Below, one piece after another: positions 17,270 to 26,395 of a stretch of DNA of 40,600 nucleotides. Each line of letters opens with the position of its first letter. Positions within the stretch are counted from its first letter, which is position 1. Below the pieces are notes generated by a model that worked only from the letters and a program-made list of their open reading frames with translations, ran no database searches and was not told the origin of the DNA. Source of the DNA: Acidimicrobiales bacterium (GTDB lineage: Bacteria; Actinomycetota; Acidimicrobiia; Acidimicrobiales; UBA8592); contig JAKMEQ010000045.1 of NCBI GenBank assembly GCA_022425805.1, positions 1 through 40,600 of the forward strand, read 5' to 3'. A program made the translations under genes and the position numbers.

Positions 17270-19429
17270 CTATGCGTTCTGCAACTCATCTTCAGAAATA
17301 AGCTGAACCTGGACAGGTATCGCGCTCATGATCGGAAGCCCTGTAATCCTGTCGAAACCATTATCGCTTGAGACAAGGCGATTTGTTGGAGTTCCGATAT
17401 CACGTACCTTCTCATCAGTTAGCGAGATTCCTCCCCACGAATGGGACATGGAAATTACCCCCCGTTTGATATCTGGATCACTTTCCGCTACACCAATGAC
17501 TGTCGCCCTAGGGGAAGTTATTTGAAGGAGATCGCCAGCTTTTGCATCAAGCTCGTCAAGGTCAGCTGGGTGGACATAGGCATAATTTGTCGTCGCGACT
17601 TTAGCCAAACCGGGGAGCTCAGAACCTAAAGAATTCAGGGCATGTTTAAGTCGTCGGCCAACAAGTCGAAACGGAAATGTTGAAAGATCAAATCCTGCAA
17701 GAATTTCAAGTCCTGACTCTTCATTTCGAACTTCACCAAGTTCTACAAAGACATCCGACGGACAAACCGCAAACCTTGCGTCATTCCCCGTATCAGCAGG
17801 TACTACTTCTATTGGTTTATCATGAATAACTCTACGATTTTTTCGCCATTCCGAGATCGGCAACCGAGCATCTGCGTAAATATAATCAATAACGTCACCA
17901 TCCGTTAAATCTTGCTCGATTGGAAGTTCTCCTCCCGGTAGGACTATAGAAGTTTTATTTCTCGAAGCTAATCCTGCGAAAACCTCCCACTCATTTATAA
18001 CATCGTCACCAGAATTAATCACAGGATCGGTGTAGTTCGTATAAACCTTCGGGAAGCGCCTATCCATTACATTTGGGACATCGGCTCGCTCTAGTTGCAA
18101 TCGCGGTGCAATCACATAATCTGACATTTCTGCTGTGGCTGTCATCCGATGGTCAATAACAACTAATAAGTCTAAAGCCTCCATAGCTTGCAACGTTTTT
18201 TGCTGGTCTGGCCATGCCTGAACGGGGTTGCCACCAGAGACTATTAAAGCCCGCACCTGCCCTTCACCACTAAGGAGTATCTCATCGTTCAAAGCATTCG
18301 TCATCATTTCATTAGCGAGACCGCTCAATCCTCGAACACGGTGAGGGGCCCCTGGGGTAGGATCGCTTGGAGGGGTAACCTGTGCTCGCCTTGTATCACC
18401 AGGGGCGAGCATGTAGGGGCTTTCGAGAGTATCGCCTACTTGGAGAACTCGTCCACAAATCACATTTAATGTCAGAGCTAGCGTCTCCATTAATGTCCCG
18501 TGCGGTGCCATATTCGGTCCAGTCCCCGAACCGGCAGTTCCTTTTGGACCAGCAGCAAAAATTTCTGCTGCGGAAAGAATATCTTTCGCTGCAACATCAC
18601 ATCGATTTGCCGCATACTCGACAGAGAAGGGCTCCGTTGCTGTTCGAAGTAAATCTAGTTGCTCTTGATCGACATGATCTCTACAAAAGGATTTATCATG
18701 AAGATTGTTACCCAATATAACGTTAATGATTGCCGCTAATAGAGTTGGATCTTCGCCTGGTTTAACCTGCAGCCAGACATCTGCTTGAGTGGCGAATTCA
18801 CTCCGCCGTGGATCTATTACTATCAGTTTTAAACCGCGTTTTTTAGCTTCACGTAATTTTACAAAGGGGTTTGTTCCCTGCAGGCCATTCGAAGGCCCAT
18901 AACTCGAAACGAGAGGGTTATAGCCAACAGCAAGAAGGACATCTGAATCAGCAAAGTTCTGCCACCCTGCTTCCCAAGACCCTAATCTCAACAGTGAACT
19001 TCTGTGAGCAGGTTGGTCAATAGTCAATGACGTATAGAACGACGGGGAGTTAAAGCCTTCATGCCATGCAGCGGCTACAGGCACTCCCACACTATTTTGA
19101 TACGCTCCAGTCCCAATATAAGTTGCGATAGCTCGCGGCCCATATTGTGTAACAATCTCATCTACTTTTGCGGCGATTTCGTCGAGAGCTTCAGAGGAAC
19201 TAATCGGATCAAAAGTACCACTAGGATTTTTCTTTAGTGGAGAACGGAGGCGACTTGGGCTGTGATACTGGTCTGCTAGTTGTCGACCTTTAATACACGT
19301 ATACCCTTCAAAAAGAGGGTCGCTTTTATCACCTCGAACGGCGACAATCTGTTTCCCATCTTCAATATCAATCTCCATAGGGCAAGCGGCATGACAGATA
19401 CGGCAAAATGTTTTTTCTGTTGTAATCAT
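17270..19429 (-). CDS. Molybdopterin-dependent oxidoreductase with [4Fe-4S] cluster
   Basis: This 719-residue protein of the DMSO-reductase family binds an N-terminal [4Fe-4S] cluster through Cys9, Cys12, Cys16 and Cys45 (CRICHAAC and TCIKGR). Molybdopterin-guanine-dinucleotide segments follow (LIVIDPRRSEFATQADVWLQ, SGGNPVQAWPD) with the C-terminal binding domain (YVHPADLDELDAKAGD). The metal ligand is not evident; the usual region reads TIDQPAHRS and has neither Cys nor selenocysteine. There is no twin-arginine signal, so it is probably cytoplasmic. No partner subunit is encoded beside it, so the reaction cannot be named. The modABC genes at 33944-36541 could supply its molybdate. It is divergent from the isomerase gene, with a 108-base gap. 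Confidence 0.87.
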   Translation of the reverse strand: MITTEKTFCRICHAACPMEIDIEDGKQIVAVRGDKSDPLFEGYTCIKGRQLADQYHSPSRLRSPLKKNPSGTFDPISSSEALDEIAAKVDEIVTQYGPRAIATYIGTGAYQNSVGVPVAAAWHEGFNSPSFYTSLTIDQPAHRSSLLRLGSWEAGWQNFADSDVLLAVGYNPLVSSYGPSNGLQGTNPFVKLREAKKRGLKLIVIDPRRSEFATQADVWLQVKPGEDPTLLAAIINVILGNNLHDKSFCRDHVDQEQLDLLRTATEPFSVEYAANRCDVAAKDILSAAEIFAAGPKGTAGSGTGPNMAPHGTLMETLALTLNVICGRVLQVGDTLESPYMLAPGDTRRAQVTPPSDPTPGAPHRVRGLSGLANEMMTNALNDEILLSGEGQVRALIVSGGNPVQAWPDQQKTLQAMEALDLLVVIDHRMTATAEMSDYVIAPRLQLERADVPNVMDRRFPKVYTNYTDPVINSGDDVINEWEVFAGLASRNKTSIVLPGGELPIEQDLTDGDVIDYIYADARLPISEWRKNRRVIHDKPIEVVPADTGNDARFAVCPSDVFVELGEVRNEESGLEILAGFDLSTFPFRLVGRRLKHALNSLGSELPGLAKVATTNYAYVHPADLDELDAKAGDLLQITSPRATVIGVAESDPDIKRGVISMSHSWGGISLTDEKVRDIGTPTNRLVSSDNGFDRITGLPIMSAIPVQVQLISEDELQNA

Positions 19430-19537
19430 GTAACCAATTTACATCATGAAGAGAATAAATAACAGAAAGGCGGAATATCGACGACAAAAATTTCTTTTCG
19501 AGGTGGCAGATTTTCATAGAACCTGCGATCGTTAGAC

Positions 19538-20380
19538 ATGACCTATGAATGTTTTGAAGTTACTAATATCGGAAAAATCGTCCATGTACAATTGAACCGA
19601 GGTGAGGAACTGAACACTATGGTTCCCTCATTTTGGAGAGAGCTACCTGAAATCATTAACGCTATCAGCGATGAAGGCAGCGCTAGAGCCATTGTCTTGT
19701 CATCGACGGGGCGCCACTTCTGTGCAGGAATGGACCTCTCTGTGTTTACGACAGGCGACATATCTGGGAAACCAGAAAAGGAAAGAGGACGACAAAACGC
19801 GAGCACACGCAGTAGCGCATTACATCTACAAGAAAGTTTCAATTGCCTTGAGCGTGCCCGAATGCCTGTTCTAGCTGCGATACAAGGTGGCTGCGTAGGT
19901 GGCGCAGTAGATATGGTTACGGCAGCCGATATGCGATATGTAACATCTGACGCATGGTTCTGCATACAAGAAATCAACATCGGAATGACTGCTGATGTCG
20001 GAACCCTTCAACGACTTCCAAAAATTATCCCAGAAGGAATTGTCCGAGAACTTGCATATACGGGACGACGGATGTCTGCCCAAAGAGCGTACGAAGTAGG
20101 TCTTGTGAACCAAATTTTTGAAACTCATGAAGAACTAGTAGAAGGAGTAATTGAAATAGCAGGCGAAATTGCTTCCAAGTCGCCATTAGCAATATGGGGT
20201 ACAAAAGAAAGTGTAAATTATGCTCGAGATCATTCCGTTGCTGACAGTCTTAACTTCATTGCGACCTGGCAAGCTGGCATGTTCCAACCTAAAGATATGA
20301 TGGCAACTTTTGAAGCCCAAGCGACCAATGAAGATCCCGAGTTTGATGATCTCCCACCTTTGCGCAGAGGTTTGGAATAA
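19538..20380 (+). CDS. Enoyl-CoA hydratase/isomerase, delta(3,5)-delta(2,4)-dienoyl-CoA isomerase-like
   Basis: This 280-residue crotonase-fold enzyme has oxyanion-hole segments CAGMD and GGCVGGAVD. The three acids that define mammalian dienoyl-CoA isomerase (Asp176, Glu196 and Asp204 in rat ECH1) have exact counterparts at Asp125, Glu145 and Asp153. The surrounding INIGMTADVGTLQRLPK is strikingly similar to that enzyme. It should move conjugated double bonds during breakdown of unsaturated acyl-CoA. The ATG at 19538 has no obvious ribosome binding site. It is convergent with the acyl-CoA dehydrogenase, with 15 bases between the stops. Confidence 0.85.
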   Translation: MTYECFEVTNIGKIVHVQLNRGEELNTMVPSFWRELPEIINAISDEGSARAIVLSSTGRHFCAGMDLSVFTTGDISGKPEKERGRQNASTRSSALHLQESFNCLERARMPVLAAIQGGCVGGAVDMVTAADMRYVTSDAWFCIQEINIGMTADVGTLQRLPKIIPEGIVRELAYTGRRMSAQRAYEVGLVNQIFETHEELVEGVIEIAGEIASKSPLAIWGTKESVNYARDHSVADSLNFIATWQAGMFQPKDMMATFEAQATNEDPEFDDLPPLRRGLE

Positions 20381-20395
20381 TCCGAAGTCCCCTAG

Positions 20396-21964
20396 CTAAG
20401 CAGAAAGCAATCTTCGACCTATAAGTTTAAGACAAAGTGTCTCATCCGCACCTTCAAAAATAGAAAGTACTCTAGCGTCCACGAAGAGCCTACTCACAAC
20501 GTATTCCTCTGCATATCCAAATCCGCCGTGTATTTGCATGGCTTCTCTGGTAACCCATTCCGCTGCCTTACAAGAATACGCCTTAATCATTGCCGCTTCG
20601 AGTGCTCCCTCTCCATGGGCCATTTTTTCAGCCACAACATAGGTGTACTGCCTACAGGCTTGTATCAAGCATGCCATCCGGCCGAGTTTTACCTTGGTTA
20701 ATTCATAGGAGTCAAGAGCCTCCCCAAAAACCTTTCGCTCACTGCTGTATTGCAAGGCTTCTTCATATGCCCGCTGCATCACACCAATAGCTCGAGCTGC
20801 GGTTTGTAGCCTTCCATTCTCAAATCCTGCCATCTGAAGGTAGAATCCGCGACCTTGGCCTTCTGGCCCACCTATCAAAGCTTCTATTGGTACTTCCCAA
20901 TCCTGAAAAGAAATTTCAAAGCTATGCATACCCCTATATCCGAGTGTGGGGATAGCAGTTCCCTGCATCCTGCCTCCGGATTCTTGGTGTAAGTCAAAGC
21001 TATGTCCCGCAACACGTTCCTTCCTGACGACGAAAACGCTAAGGCCACGATGGCCTACAGAAGTTTCAGGGTTCGTTCGGGCTAGTACCATCAAAAGGTC
21101 AGCTCTACCGGCGAAAGTGCACCATGTTTTAACCCCATTTAGCTTCCAAACGTCATTATCGCTTTGGCGAGCAGTCGTATTTATCGATGCTACATCGCTT
21201 CCAAAATCTGGTTCTGTCACGGCTACTGCAGACATGAGCTCCCCTGAAGCAATTCTTGGGAGAAGGTCCTTTTTCTGTTGTTCGGTCCCACCGTTTTCTA
21301 TCGCTCTAGCTAAGATTTCTGGCCTAGTAATTAGAGATCCACCTATACTCAGTGATGCTCTAGAGAGCTCTTCAGTTGCGATCACCATTCCATGCATATC
21401 TAGACTTGAACCTGAAGCACTCCCTCCGTATTCCGATGGAATTGATAAACCGAAACACCCTAGGTCCGCTAAACCACTAATAATCGACTCTGGGACATCT
21501 AGGTCTTCCCGATGAACTTTCTCAGCTAGGCCTGTAATATGGTCTCGCCCGAAACGCCGGAAAGTTTGAGCTACAAGTTCCATCTCATCGCTTAGGTGAG
21601 ACTCCCCCGAGATTTGTGAAGCCTGCGCATACTGCTCTGGAGCCCCATGGTTCGTAACGTATGCACGGACTATTTCAAAGTCAGAATTTTCTAACTCCCA
21701 TGCCTGTTCGTTCCCAAATGTAATGGCAGCAACTGATCGTAGTACATCCGCGCAAAAAATCTCAACGATTTGGCTCTCTTCAGGTCCTTTCGCAGCATAG
21801 TCAAGGAAGCTCTCAGCAATCACGTAAGCAGAACTTGCATGAGCAAGGTCATAGAGAAAAGCTTGACTCGCTTCAGGGTTTTGTTGCGAACGAAGATGTG
21901 ATAGTCCGGAATCAATAATATTTTTTGCGCTCTTAAGGGCATCGGAGGCTTTCCTTCGGTCCAC
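20396..21964 (-). CDS. Acyl-CoA dehydrogenase with N-terminal extension, methylsuccinyl-CoA-dehydrogenase-like
   Basis: This flavoprotein has 522 residues, about 130 more than a typical acyl-CoA dehydrogenase, because of a helical N-terminal domain (residues 1-130). The catalytic core has VTEPDFGSDV, WCTFAGRADLLMVLART, GYRGMHSFEISFQDW, FENGRLQTAARAIGVMQ, and the catalytic Glu region FEGADE. The length, the extension and these segments resemble (2S)-methylsuccinyl-CoA dehydrogenase of the ethylmalonyl-CoA pathway, but no other gene of that pathway is in the window, so a broader branched or aromatic acyl-CoA substrate is possible. The start is GTG at 21964 with GGAGGGG about six bases before it. 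Confidence 0.85.
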   Translation of the reverse strand: MDRRKASDALKSAKNIIDSGLSHLRSQQNPEASQAFLYDLAHASSAYVIAESFLDYAAKGPEESQIVEIFCADVLRSVAAITFGNEQAWELENSDFEIVRAYVTNHGAPEQYAQASQISGESHLSDEMELVAQTFRRFGRDHITGLAEKVHREDLDVPESIISGLADLGCFGLSIPSEYGGSASGSSLDMHGMVIATEELSRASLSIGGSLITRPEILARAIENGGTEQQKKDLLPRIASGELMSAVAVTEPDFGSDVASINTTARQSDNDVWKLNGVKTWCTFAGRADLLMVLARTNPETSVGHRGLSVFVVRKERVAGHSFDLHQESGGRMQGTAIPTLGYRGMHSFEISFQDWEVPIEALIGGPEGQGRGFYLQMAGFENGRLQTAARAIGVMQRAYEEALQYSSERKVFGEALDSYELTKVKLGRMACLIQACRQYTYVVAEKMAHGEGALEAAMIKAYSCKAAEWVTREAMQIHGGFGYAEEYVVSRLFVDARVLSIFEGADETLCLKLIGRRLLSA

Positions 21965-22296
21965 GGTCTCCCCTCCAATTACTCTTTATAGTTCAGACAG
22001 TTGATTTTATAGTCTATGTCTTTGATGGTTCTCCGGCACTTTTGAGAAACAATTCACCATTCAGTTGATCTTCTTCACCAAGACGGTCAGTAACCCAACA
22101 CAACCATGTTCAGGACTCACCTCAACGAATATCGTATCATCAATAGCGCTTTGACCTTAGTCGTGTACGGTCGAACAATTCATCAGCGAATGGCCTATTT
22201 TTAACAGATATTAGTTCAGGTAACTCTTGGGTTCTTAATTTCACAAATCTCTACAAATTCAATATGCGAAGTGAAATTTATAGCTAGTTTAAAGGT
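21965..22296. other. 332-base divergent intergenic region
   Basis: This gap separates the divergent acyl-CoA dehydrogenase and F420-type oxidoreductase genes. It contains no convincing gene. The only small ATG frame of note (22106-22204, 32 codons) has no ribosome binding site and no recognisable protein features. The last 40 bases before 22297 are AT-rich (TATAGCTAGTTTAAAGG) and may hold the -10 region of the oxidoreductase gene. I found no strong hairpin. Confidence 0.5.
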
Positions 22297-23163
22297 ATGA
22301 GTCCTACATCAATTACGGCTGGCATGCATCTGCCTCAAGCAGGTCCGGCTGCTTCAGGAGACTCTATAACGCAAGTAGCTCAACTTGCCGAAGAACTGGG
22401 TTTCGCCGATATTTGGGTCAGCGACCATCTAGTCATTCCGTCAAATGCAAAGTATCCACCCTCTGCCTACATCTATGAACCTTTAGCAGTAATGGCTTGG
22501 GTCGCCGCTAAAACCTCGAAAATCAGAATTGGGACAACCGTTCTAGTCCTACCTTTGAGAAATCCAATAGTTGTAGCTAAATCGTTAGCTTCAATTGATC
22601 AGCTAAGCGAAGGTCGAATCATTTTAGGAACAGCAGCAGGGTGGCTCAAAGAAGAATTTGATGCGCTCGGGGTCCCGTTTGAAGAAAGGGGAAAGCGAAC
22701 AGATGAAGCACTAGAAATTATCCGGTGTTTATGGAATGAAGACAATATTTCAGCTTCATTTCCGGTTCACGAAGCTGAATTTGTTCAAATGCGAGCAAAG
22801 CCTCAACCGGTAGGGAACATACCTATTTGGATAGGCGGTCATGCAGATGTTGCTCTTCGGAGGGCATGCCGCGTGGGAGATGGCTGGCATGGAGCATTTC
22901 TCTCTCCACAAGAAACTTCTACCGCCATCAAAAAAATACGCTCCTACCGCGATGAAGATGCTTTTACGATCTCGATGCGGACCAGTTGGGACCCGTTAGA
23001 AGATAACCGTGAAACAATTCTCAGTGAATTAGAAGAATATATAAGGGCTGGGGTGAGTCATTTCGTTCCTGAACCCCGCCAACGAACTATTGACAACTAC
23101 CTCCGATCCGTAGAAAAGATGGCATCATTACTCTTTGAATTCGGAATTGAACCTTCGGTATAA
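22297..23163 (+). CDS. LLM-class (luciferase-like) F420-dependent oxidoreductase
   Basis: This 288-residue TIM-barrel protein of the luciferase-like monooxygenase superfamily has IWVSDHLVIP near the start, TSKIRIGTTVLVLPLRNP, the LSEGRIILGTAAGWLKEEFDALG core, and IPIWIGGHADVALRRA. This pattern is usual for F420-dependent actinobacterial members (TIGR03619-like). It transfers hydride between F420 and an organic substrate. The ATG lacks a well-placed ribosome binding site; an AT-rich TAGTTT ends six bases before it, which would suit a leaderless transcript. It is convergent with the DUF454 gene. Confidence 0.85.
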   Translation: MSPTSITAGMHLPQAGPAASGDSITQVAQLAEELGFADIWVSDHLVIPSNAKYPPSAYIYEPLAVMAWVAAKTSKIRIGTTVLVLPLRNPIVVAKSLASIDQLSEGRIILGTAAGWLKEEFDALGVPFEERGKRTDEALEIIRCLWNEDNISASFPVHEAEFVQMRAKPQPVGNIPIWIGGHADVALRRACRVGDGWHGAFLSPQETSTAIKKIRSYRDEDAFTISMRTSWDPLEDNRETILSELEEYIRAGVSHFVPEPRQRTIDNYLRSVEKMASLLFEFGIEPSV

Positions 23164-23182
23164 AACACAAAAGACAAAGCGC

Positions 23183-23623
23183 CTAAGAACCCTTCTCTTC
23201 TTGTGACCTTTGTTCTAAGACTTTTTCCCGCGTAGGGACCCGATAGCAAACATACCAAACCCCTATTACACCAACCAATATAACTAGTACGCGAATTAGG
23301 AAATTAGAAAGGAAAAATACTGCACTTGAAGTGACTGTCACACCCATCATAGTGACCGCTATCACCTTAATTCGACGAGGCATCCCAAGACCTGAACGAA
23401 AATCGATAACCATTCTACCTACCACTGGCAAATCAAGAATCCAGCGTTCAAATCTCGGACTCGATTTGGTAAAACACGATGCAGCTAAAATCATAAAGAC
23501 TGTAGTAGGCAAACCCGGCACGACGATACCGATAAACCCTAGAGCCGAAAATACAAAACCGAAAAAGAGGAAGAAATATTTGATAGGCCCTGTTCTAACA
23601 GAACTTTCAGGTTGTAGATCCAC
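23183..23623 (-). CDS. DUF454 (YbaN-like) small membrane protein
   Basis: This is a small membrane protein of 146 residues from the GTG at 23623, which has AGGAAGG about five bases before it. A TTG at 23647 would add eight residues. The DUF454 signature LGFIGIVVPGLPTTVFMILAASCFTKSSPRFERWILDLPVVG is complete (positions roughly 28-68), followed by two or three further hydrophobic segments. The biochemical role of this family is not known. It is convergent with the preceding gene and divergent from the SDR at 23777. Confidence 0.83.
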   Translation of the reverse strand: MDLQPESSVRTGPIKYFFLFFGFVFSALGFIGIVVPGLPTTVFMILAASCFTKSSPRFERWILDLPVVGRMVIDFRSGLGMPRRIKVIAVTMMGVTVTSSAVFFLSNFLIRVLVILVGVIGVWYVCYRVPTREKVLEQRSQEEKGS

Positions 23624-23761
23624 TTTTTCCTTCCTGCCCCCGATCAAACGATAGCGCTGAACTTGATTGACATGGTATCGCTTTTGATTAACCTGACCGT
23701 CACTCCACCGGCAGTCAATTATTTACATGAGAAGACTGAATTGGATCGAAATCAAAGTCAC

Positions 23762-23776
23762 TATTAGTATTCTCCT
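23762..23776 (+). promoter_or_regulatory. Candidate -10 element for a leaderless SDR transcript
   Basis: TATTAG (23762-23767) lies nine bases before the GTG at 23777, within CACTATTAG. No ribosome binding site is present between it and the start; the nearby CTCCT is the wrong sense. The same nine-base word with the same spacing precedes valS. The spacing would place transcription initiation at or near the start codon. Confidence 0.4.
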
Positions 23777-24547
23777 GTGACAGTAAACGAACAGCTCTCG
23801 AATCTCATTGATCTAAGCGGTAAACGGGCACTTGTAACCGGTGGGGGCAAAGGTATAGGCGCTGCTATTACTACTCGCCTCCTACAAGCAGGAGCCGAAG
23901 TGACTATTGCTGATAATGATGAAACGTTGCACACAGAAACTTTCAAAGACCTCGTACCCCCTCGATTCATTCATTGTGATATCACTGTCCCGGAACAATT
24001 GACTGCGGCTGTAGAGGATGCAGCTGGCGGCTCCAATTTGGATATCCTCATCAACAATGCTGGCATCTACCCACCTACCGGACCGATTGCAGAGGTAAGT
24101 GACGAATTTGTAACAAGAATGCTCGATATTAACGTCCGAGCTCAATTTAGCGCTTCTCGGGAAGCCGCAAATCTTATGGGAAACGGAGGAGCCATTGTCA
24201 ATATTTCTTCAATTGCCGCTCTCCGAGGCGGCGCCGGAATCAGTGCTTACAGCACTTCCAAAGCTGCTCTCATTGGATTAACGAGAGCATTCGCAAATGA
24301 GCTTGGCCGTCGACGAATACGAGTCAACGCGATAGCGCCCGGGATTATTAACACTCCAGGCCTAAACGAACAAAACGAAGCGCTTAAAGCCGAAGGTCTA
24401 GATGTTTATGCCGCTATCACCGCCAATCCCCTCCGGCTTGCTGGAGAACCAGATTACATCGCTAGAGCAGCCCTGTTTCTTGTATCTGACCTATCTGTTT
24501 TCATAACAGGACGATTGCTGGTAGTAGATGGCGGGGCAACTGATTAG
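23777..24547 (+). CDS. Short-chain dehydrogenase/reductase (SDR), Rieske operon
   Basis: This 256-residue classical SDR has TGGGKGIG (21-28), Asp46 after the second strand (IADND, suggesting NAD+), NNAG (93-96), and Ser145, Tyr158 and Lys162. It would dehydrogenate an alcohol or dihydrodiol. The start is GTG with no ribosome binding site. The Rieske oxygenase gene begins two bases after its stop. In Rieske systems a dehydrogenase often acts on the oxygenase product, so the pair likely works in sequence. Confidence 0.87.
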   Translation: MTVNEQLSNLIDLSGKRALVTGGGKGIGAAITTRLLQAGAEVTIADNDETLHTETFKDLVPPRFIHCDITVPEQLTAAVEDAAGGSNLDILINNAGIYPPTGPIAEVSDEFVTRMLDINVRAQFSASREAANLMGNGGAIVNISSIAALRGGAGISAYSTSKAALIGLTRAFANELGRRRIRVNAIAPGIINTPGLNEQNEALKAEGLDVYAAITANPLRLAGEPDYIARAALFLVSDLSVFITGRLLVVDGGATD

Positions 24548-24549
24548 AA

Positions 24550-25815
24550 ATGGATGCACAAACCGTAAAAAGCATAAAGAAAAAAATCCGCTACGAATCG
24601 GAGCGCACCGCACCTCCAGAAGGTTTTCCGAAGTTCCATGACATTCCTAAAGAGCGGTACACCTCCGATGAGTTCCATGAGCTCGAACTCGAACACGTCT
24701 TTGGCAAATCATGGCTTATAGCTGGCCGTGTAGAAGATATTCCCAATCCTGGTGATTACTTTACGTTCAAGAAACTCAAAGAACCTATGATCATTGTTCG
24801 TGGGGCTGATGGAGAAATTCGGTGTTTCTATAACACCTGCCAACACAGAGGGGCGCCAGTAGTTAGAGAGGAATGCGGATCAGCCCGACGGCTAAGATGC
24901 CAATACCATTCCTGGACCTACGACATTACCGACGGAACCCTCGTAGCCCTTCCTGACGAACGCGATTTTGTGGATTTAGACAAGACAGAACGGTCCCTCC
25001 CTAGAATAAGCTGCGATACCTTCGCCGGATTTATCTTCATCAATAAAGATCTAAATGCTGTTCCCTTGCTTGAATACCTCGGTGATGCGACTCAAATGCT
25101 TGAGCCTCTTAACTGTGAAACTTTACGCGAGGTCTACAGGCGAAGCATCGTTATCCCATGCAACTGGAAAGTAACAGCGGAAGCTTTCCTAGAGGTTTAC
25201 CATTTCAGACACATTCACTCGAATAAAGACGGCTTCTCTGTGCTTAATAGCAACCAAGCAGCAATGGGCCTGTACCCAAACGGGCATAGCCGTCAGGTCT
25301 GCGGGTATTCGAACCAACAGTTCCGAAATCATGGTATGGAATCATGGGATGACTGGAAGCCGCTTGACAATGGCCCTTTTGCCATGATCGAAACGGAAAA
25401 TCAAGAGTTTTTGGACATGGTTGATTGCACCAGTACAGCTGTGAGCTATTTCCCGAACTACATTCTCCCATTGGGCACAATTGGATTTCCGGTTCTTCTT
25501 TTTTGGCCAATGGGCACAGGGAAGACCCTCTTGGAATGGTCATATTACGCTCCGAAAGATTGGGAAGGCGATGAAATGCCTACCCATTGGAAAAAACGAT
25601 CCGAACAGTTTGATCAGATTATGGATGAAGACAAATTCAATATGGCACCTATGCAGGAATCACTAGAATCACCGGCATTAACAGGTATTCCGATCAACTA
25701 CCAGGAACGAAGAATCTGGCATTTACATGAGCAAATAGACCACCTGATCGGCGAAGAACACATACCTGAAGAACTTAGAATAGAAAAATTACTAAGCCCC
25801 TACATTGAAAGTTAG
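24550..25815 (+). CDS. Rieske non-heme iron oxygenase, alpha subunit
   Basis: This 421-residue oxygenase has the Rieske [2Fe-2S] ligands Cys97, His99, Cys117 and His120 (CQHRGAPV and CQYHSW). The mononuclear iron site is E211xxxE215xxH218xxxxH223 (EAFLEVYHFRHIH). The acidic residue that bridges electron flow between subunits is Asp in naphthalene dioxygenase; here it is Glu215, as reported for the CntA/YeaW carnitine oxygenases. This hints at a demethylating or quaternary-amine-type enzyme, but similarity by eye cannot settle the substrate. No reductase or ferredoxin gene is adjacent. The gene sits two bases after the SDR and is followed by two VOC genes on the same strand. Confidence 0.87.
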   Translation: MDAQTVKSIKKKIRYESERTAPPEGFPKFHDIPKERYTSDEFHELELEHVFGKSWLIAGRVEDIPNPGDYFTFKKLKEPMIIVRGADGEIRCFYNTCQHRGAPVVREECGSARRLRCQYHSWTYDITDGTLVALPDERDFVDLDKTERSLPRISCDTFAGFIFINKDLNAVPLLEYLGDATQMLEPLNCETLREVYRRSIVIPCNWKVTAEAFLEVYHFRHIHSNKDGFSVLNSNQAAMGLYPNGHSRQVCGYSNQQFRNHGMESWDDWKPLDNGPFAMIETENQEFLDMVDCTSTAVSYFPNYILPLGTIGFPVLLFWPMGTGKTLLEWSYYAPKDWEGDEMPTHWKKRSEQFDQIMDEDKFNMAPMQESLESPALTGIPINYQERRIWHLHEQIDHLIGEEHIPEELRIEKLLSPYIES

Positions 25816-25822
25816 AGGAGAA

Positions 25823-26293
25823 ATGTTTAATCTTCAGGAAATTTTTCATATTGGAATTCGAGTACCTGATATTTATCAGGCAATGGAAGAGATGGGAGAA
25901 TCTTTAAACCTTACATGGGCAGAAGTAGTTGAAACTCCGGGTAAAAGCATTTGGACTCCGGAAGGTGGCCATCAAAAAGTTCCTCTAATGTTCGTGTACT
26001 CATGTGAAGGACCTCAACATCTTGAGTTGCTTGAAGGAGCTGAAGGTTCCTTCTTGGATGGGCGTGAAGATTCTGGAGTTCACCATTTCGGAGTTTGGGT
26101 AGATGATGTCAAAGCGGAAACCGACCGCCTTATCGCTCTTGGCTGGGACCTTCTTGCATCAGCGAAATCTCCCGAAGAAGGGTACGCCGGAATGGCGTAT
26201 CTCGCTCCTCCCAGTGGAACAATAGTCGAACTTGTTACCCCTGCAATCAAACCCAAATTTGAAAGATGGTGGGCTGGAGAACCTCTTAACTAG
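25823..26293 (+). CDS. VOC (glyoxalase/bleomycin-resistance fold) protein, copy 1
   Basis: This 156-residue vicinal-oxygen-chelate protein has two beta-alpha-beta-beta-beta modules. Likely metal ligands are His in IFHIGIRV, Glu in PQHLELLEG, His in GVHHFGVWV and Glu in GTIVELV. Members include glyoxalases, methylmalonyl-CoA epimerases and extradiol dioxygenases; the placement of the ligands does not decide which. I use the ATG at 25823, with AGAGGAG directly before it, because the duplicate copy starts at the same place. It begins eight bases after the Rieske stop, so it is in that operon. Confidence 0.82.
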   Translation: MFNLQEIFHIGIRVPDIYQAMEEMGESLNLTWAEVVETPGKSIWTPEGGHQKVPLMFVYSCEGPQHLELLEGAEGSFLDGREDSGVHHFGVWVDDVKAETDRLIALGWDLLASAKSPEEGYAGMAYLAPPSGTIVELVTPAIKPKFERWWAGEPLN

Positions 26294-26395
26294 GTAATGA
26301 GAATTTAGATTATCTTTATTTACCATTATTCGGCCAAACCAAAGAAGCTAGAGTAAAGCAATTATTAAAATTATTTGTAAAGAGTTAGAGGACCG

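Noticed and set aside
17270-19429. Selenocysteine in the molybdopterin oxidoreductase
   Set aside because: The gene is uninterrupted by TGA, and the region where formate dehydrogenases have Sec shows neither Sec nor Cys.
20946-21515. Long open frame (189 codons) on the plus strand inside the acyl-CoA dehydrogenase gene
   Set aside because: It is antisense to a strongly supported flavoprotein gene and has Ser/Pro-rich composition without any domain.
22106-22204. 32-codon ATG frame in the 332-base intergenic region
   Set aside because: There is no ribosome binding site and no signal, membrane segment or family motif; a frame of this length is expected by chance.
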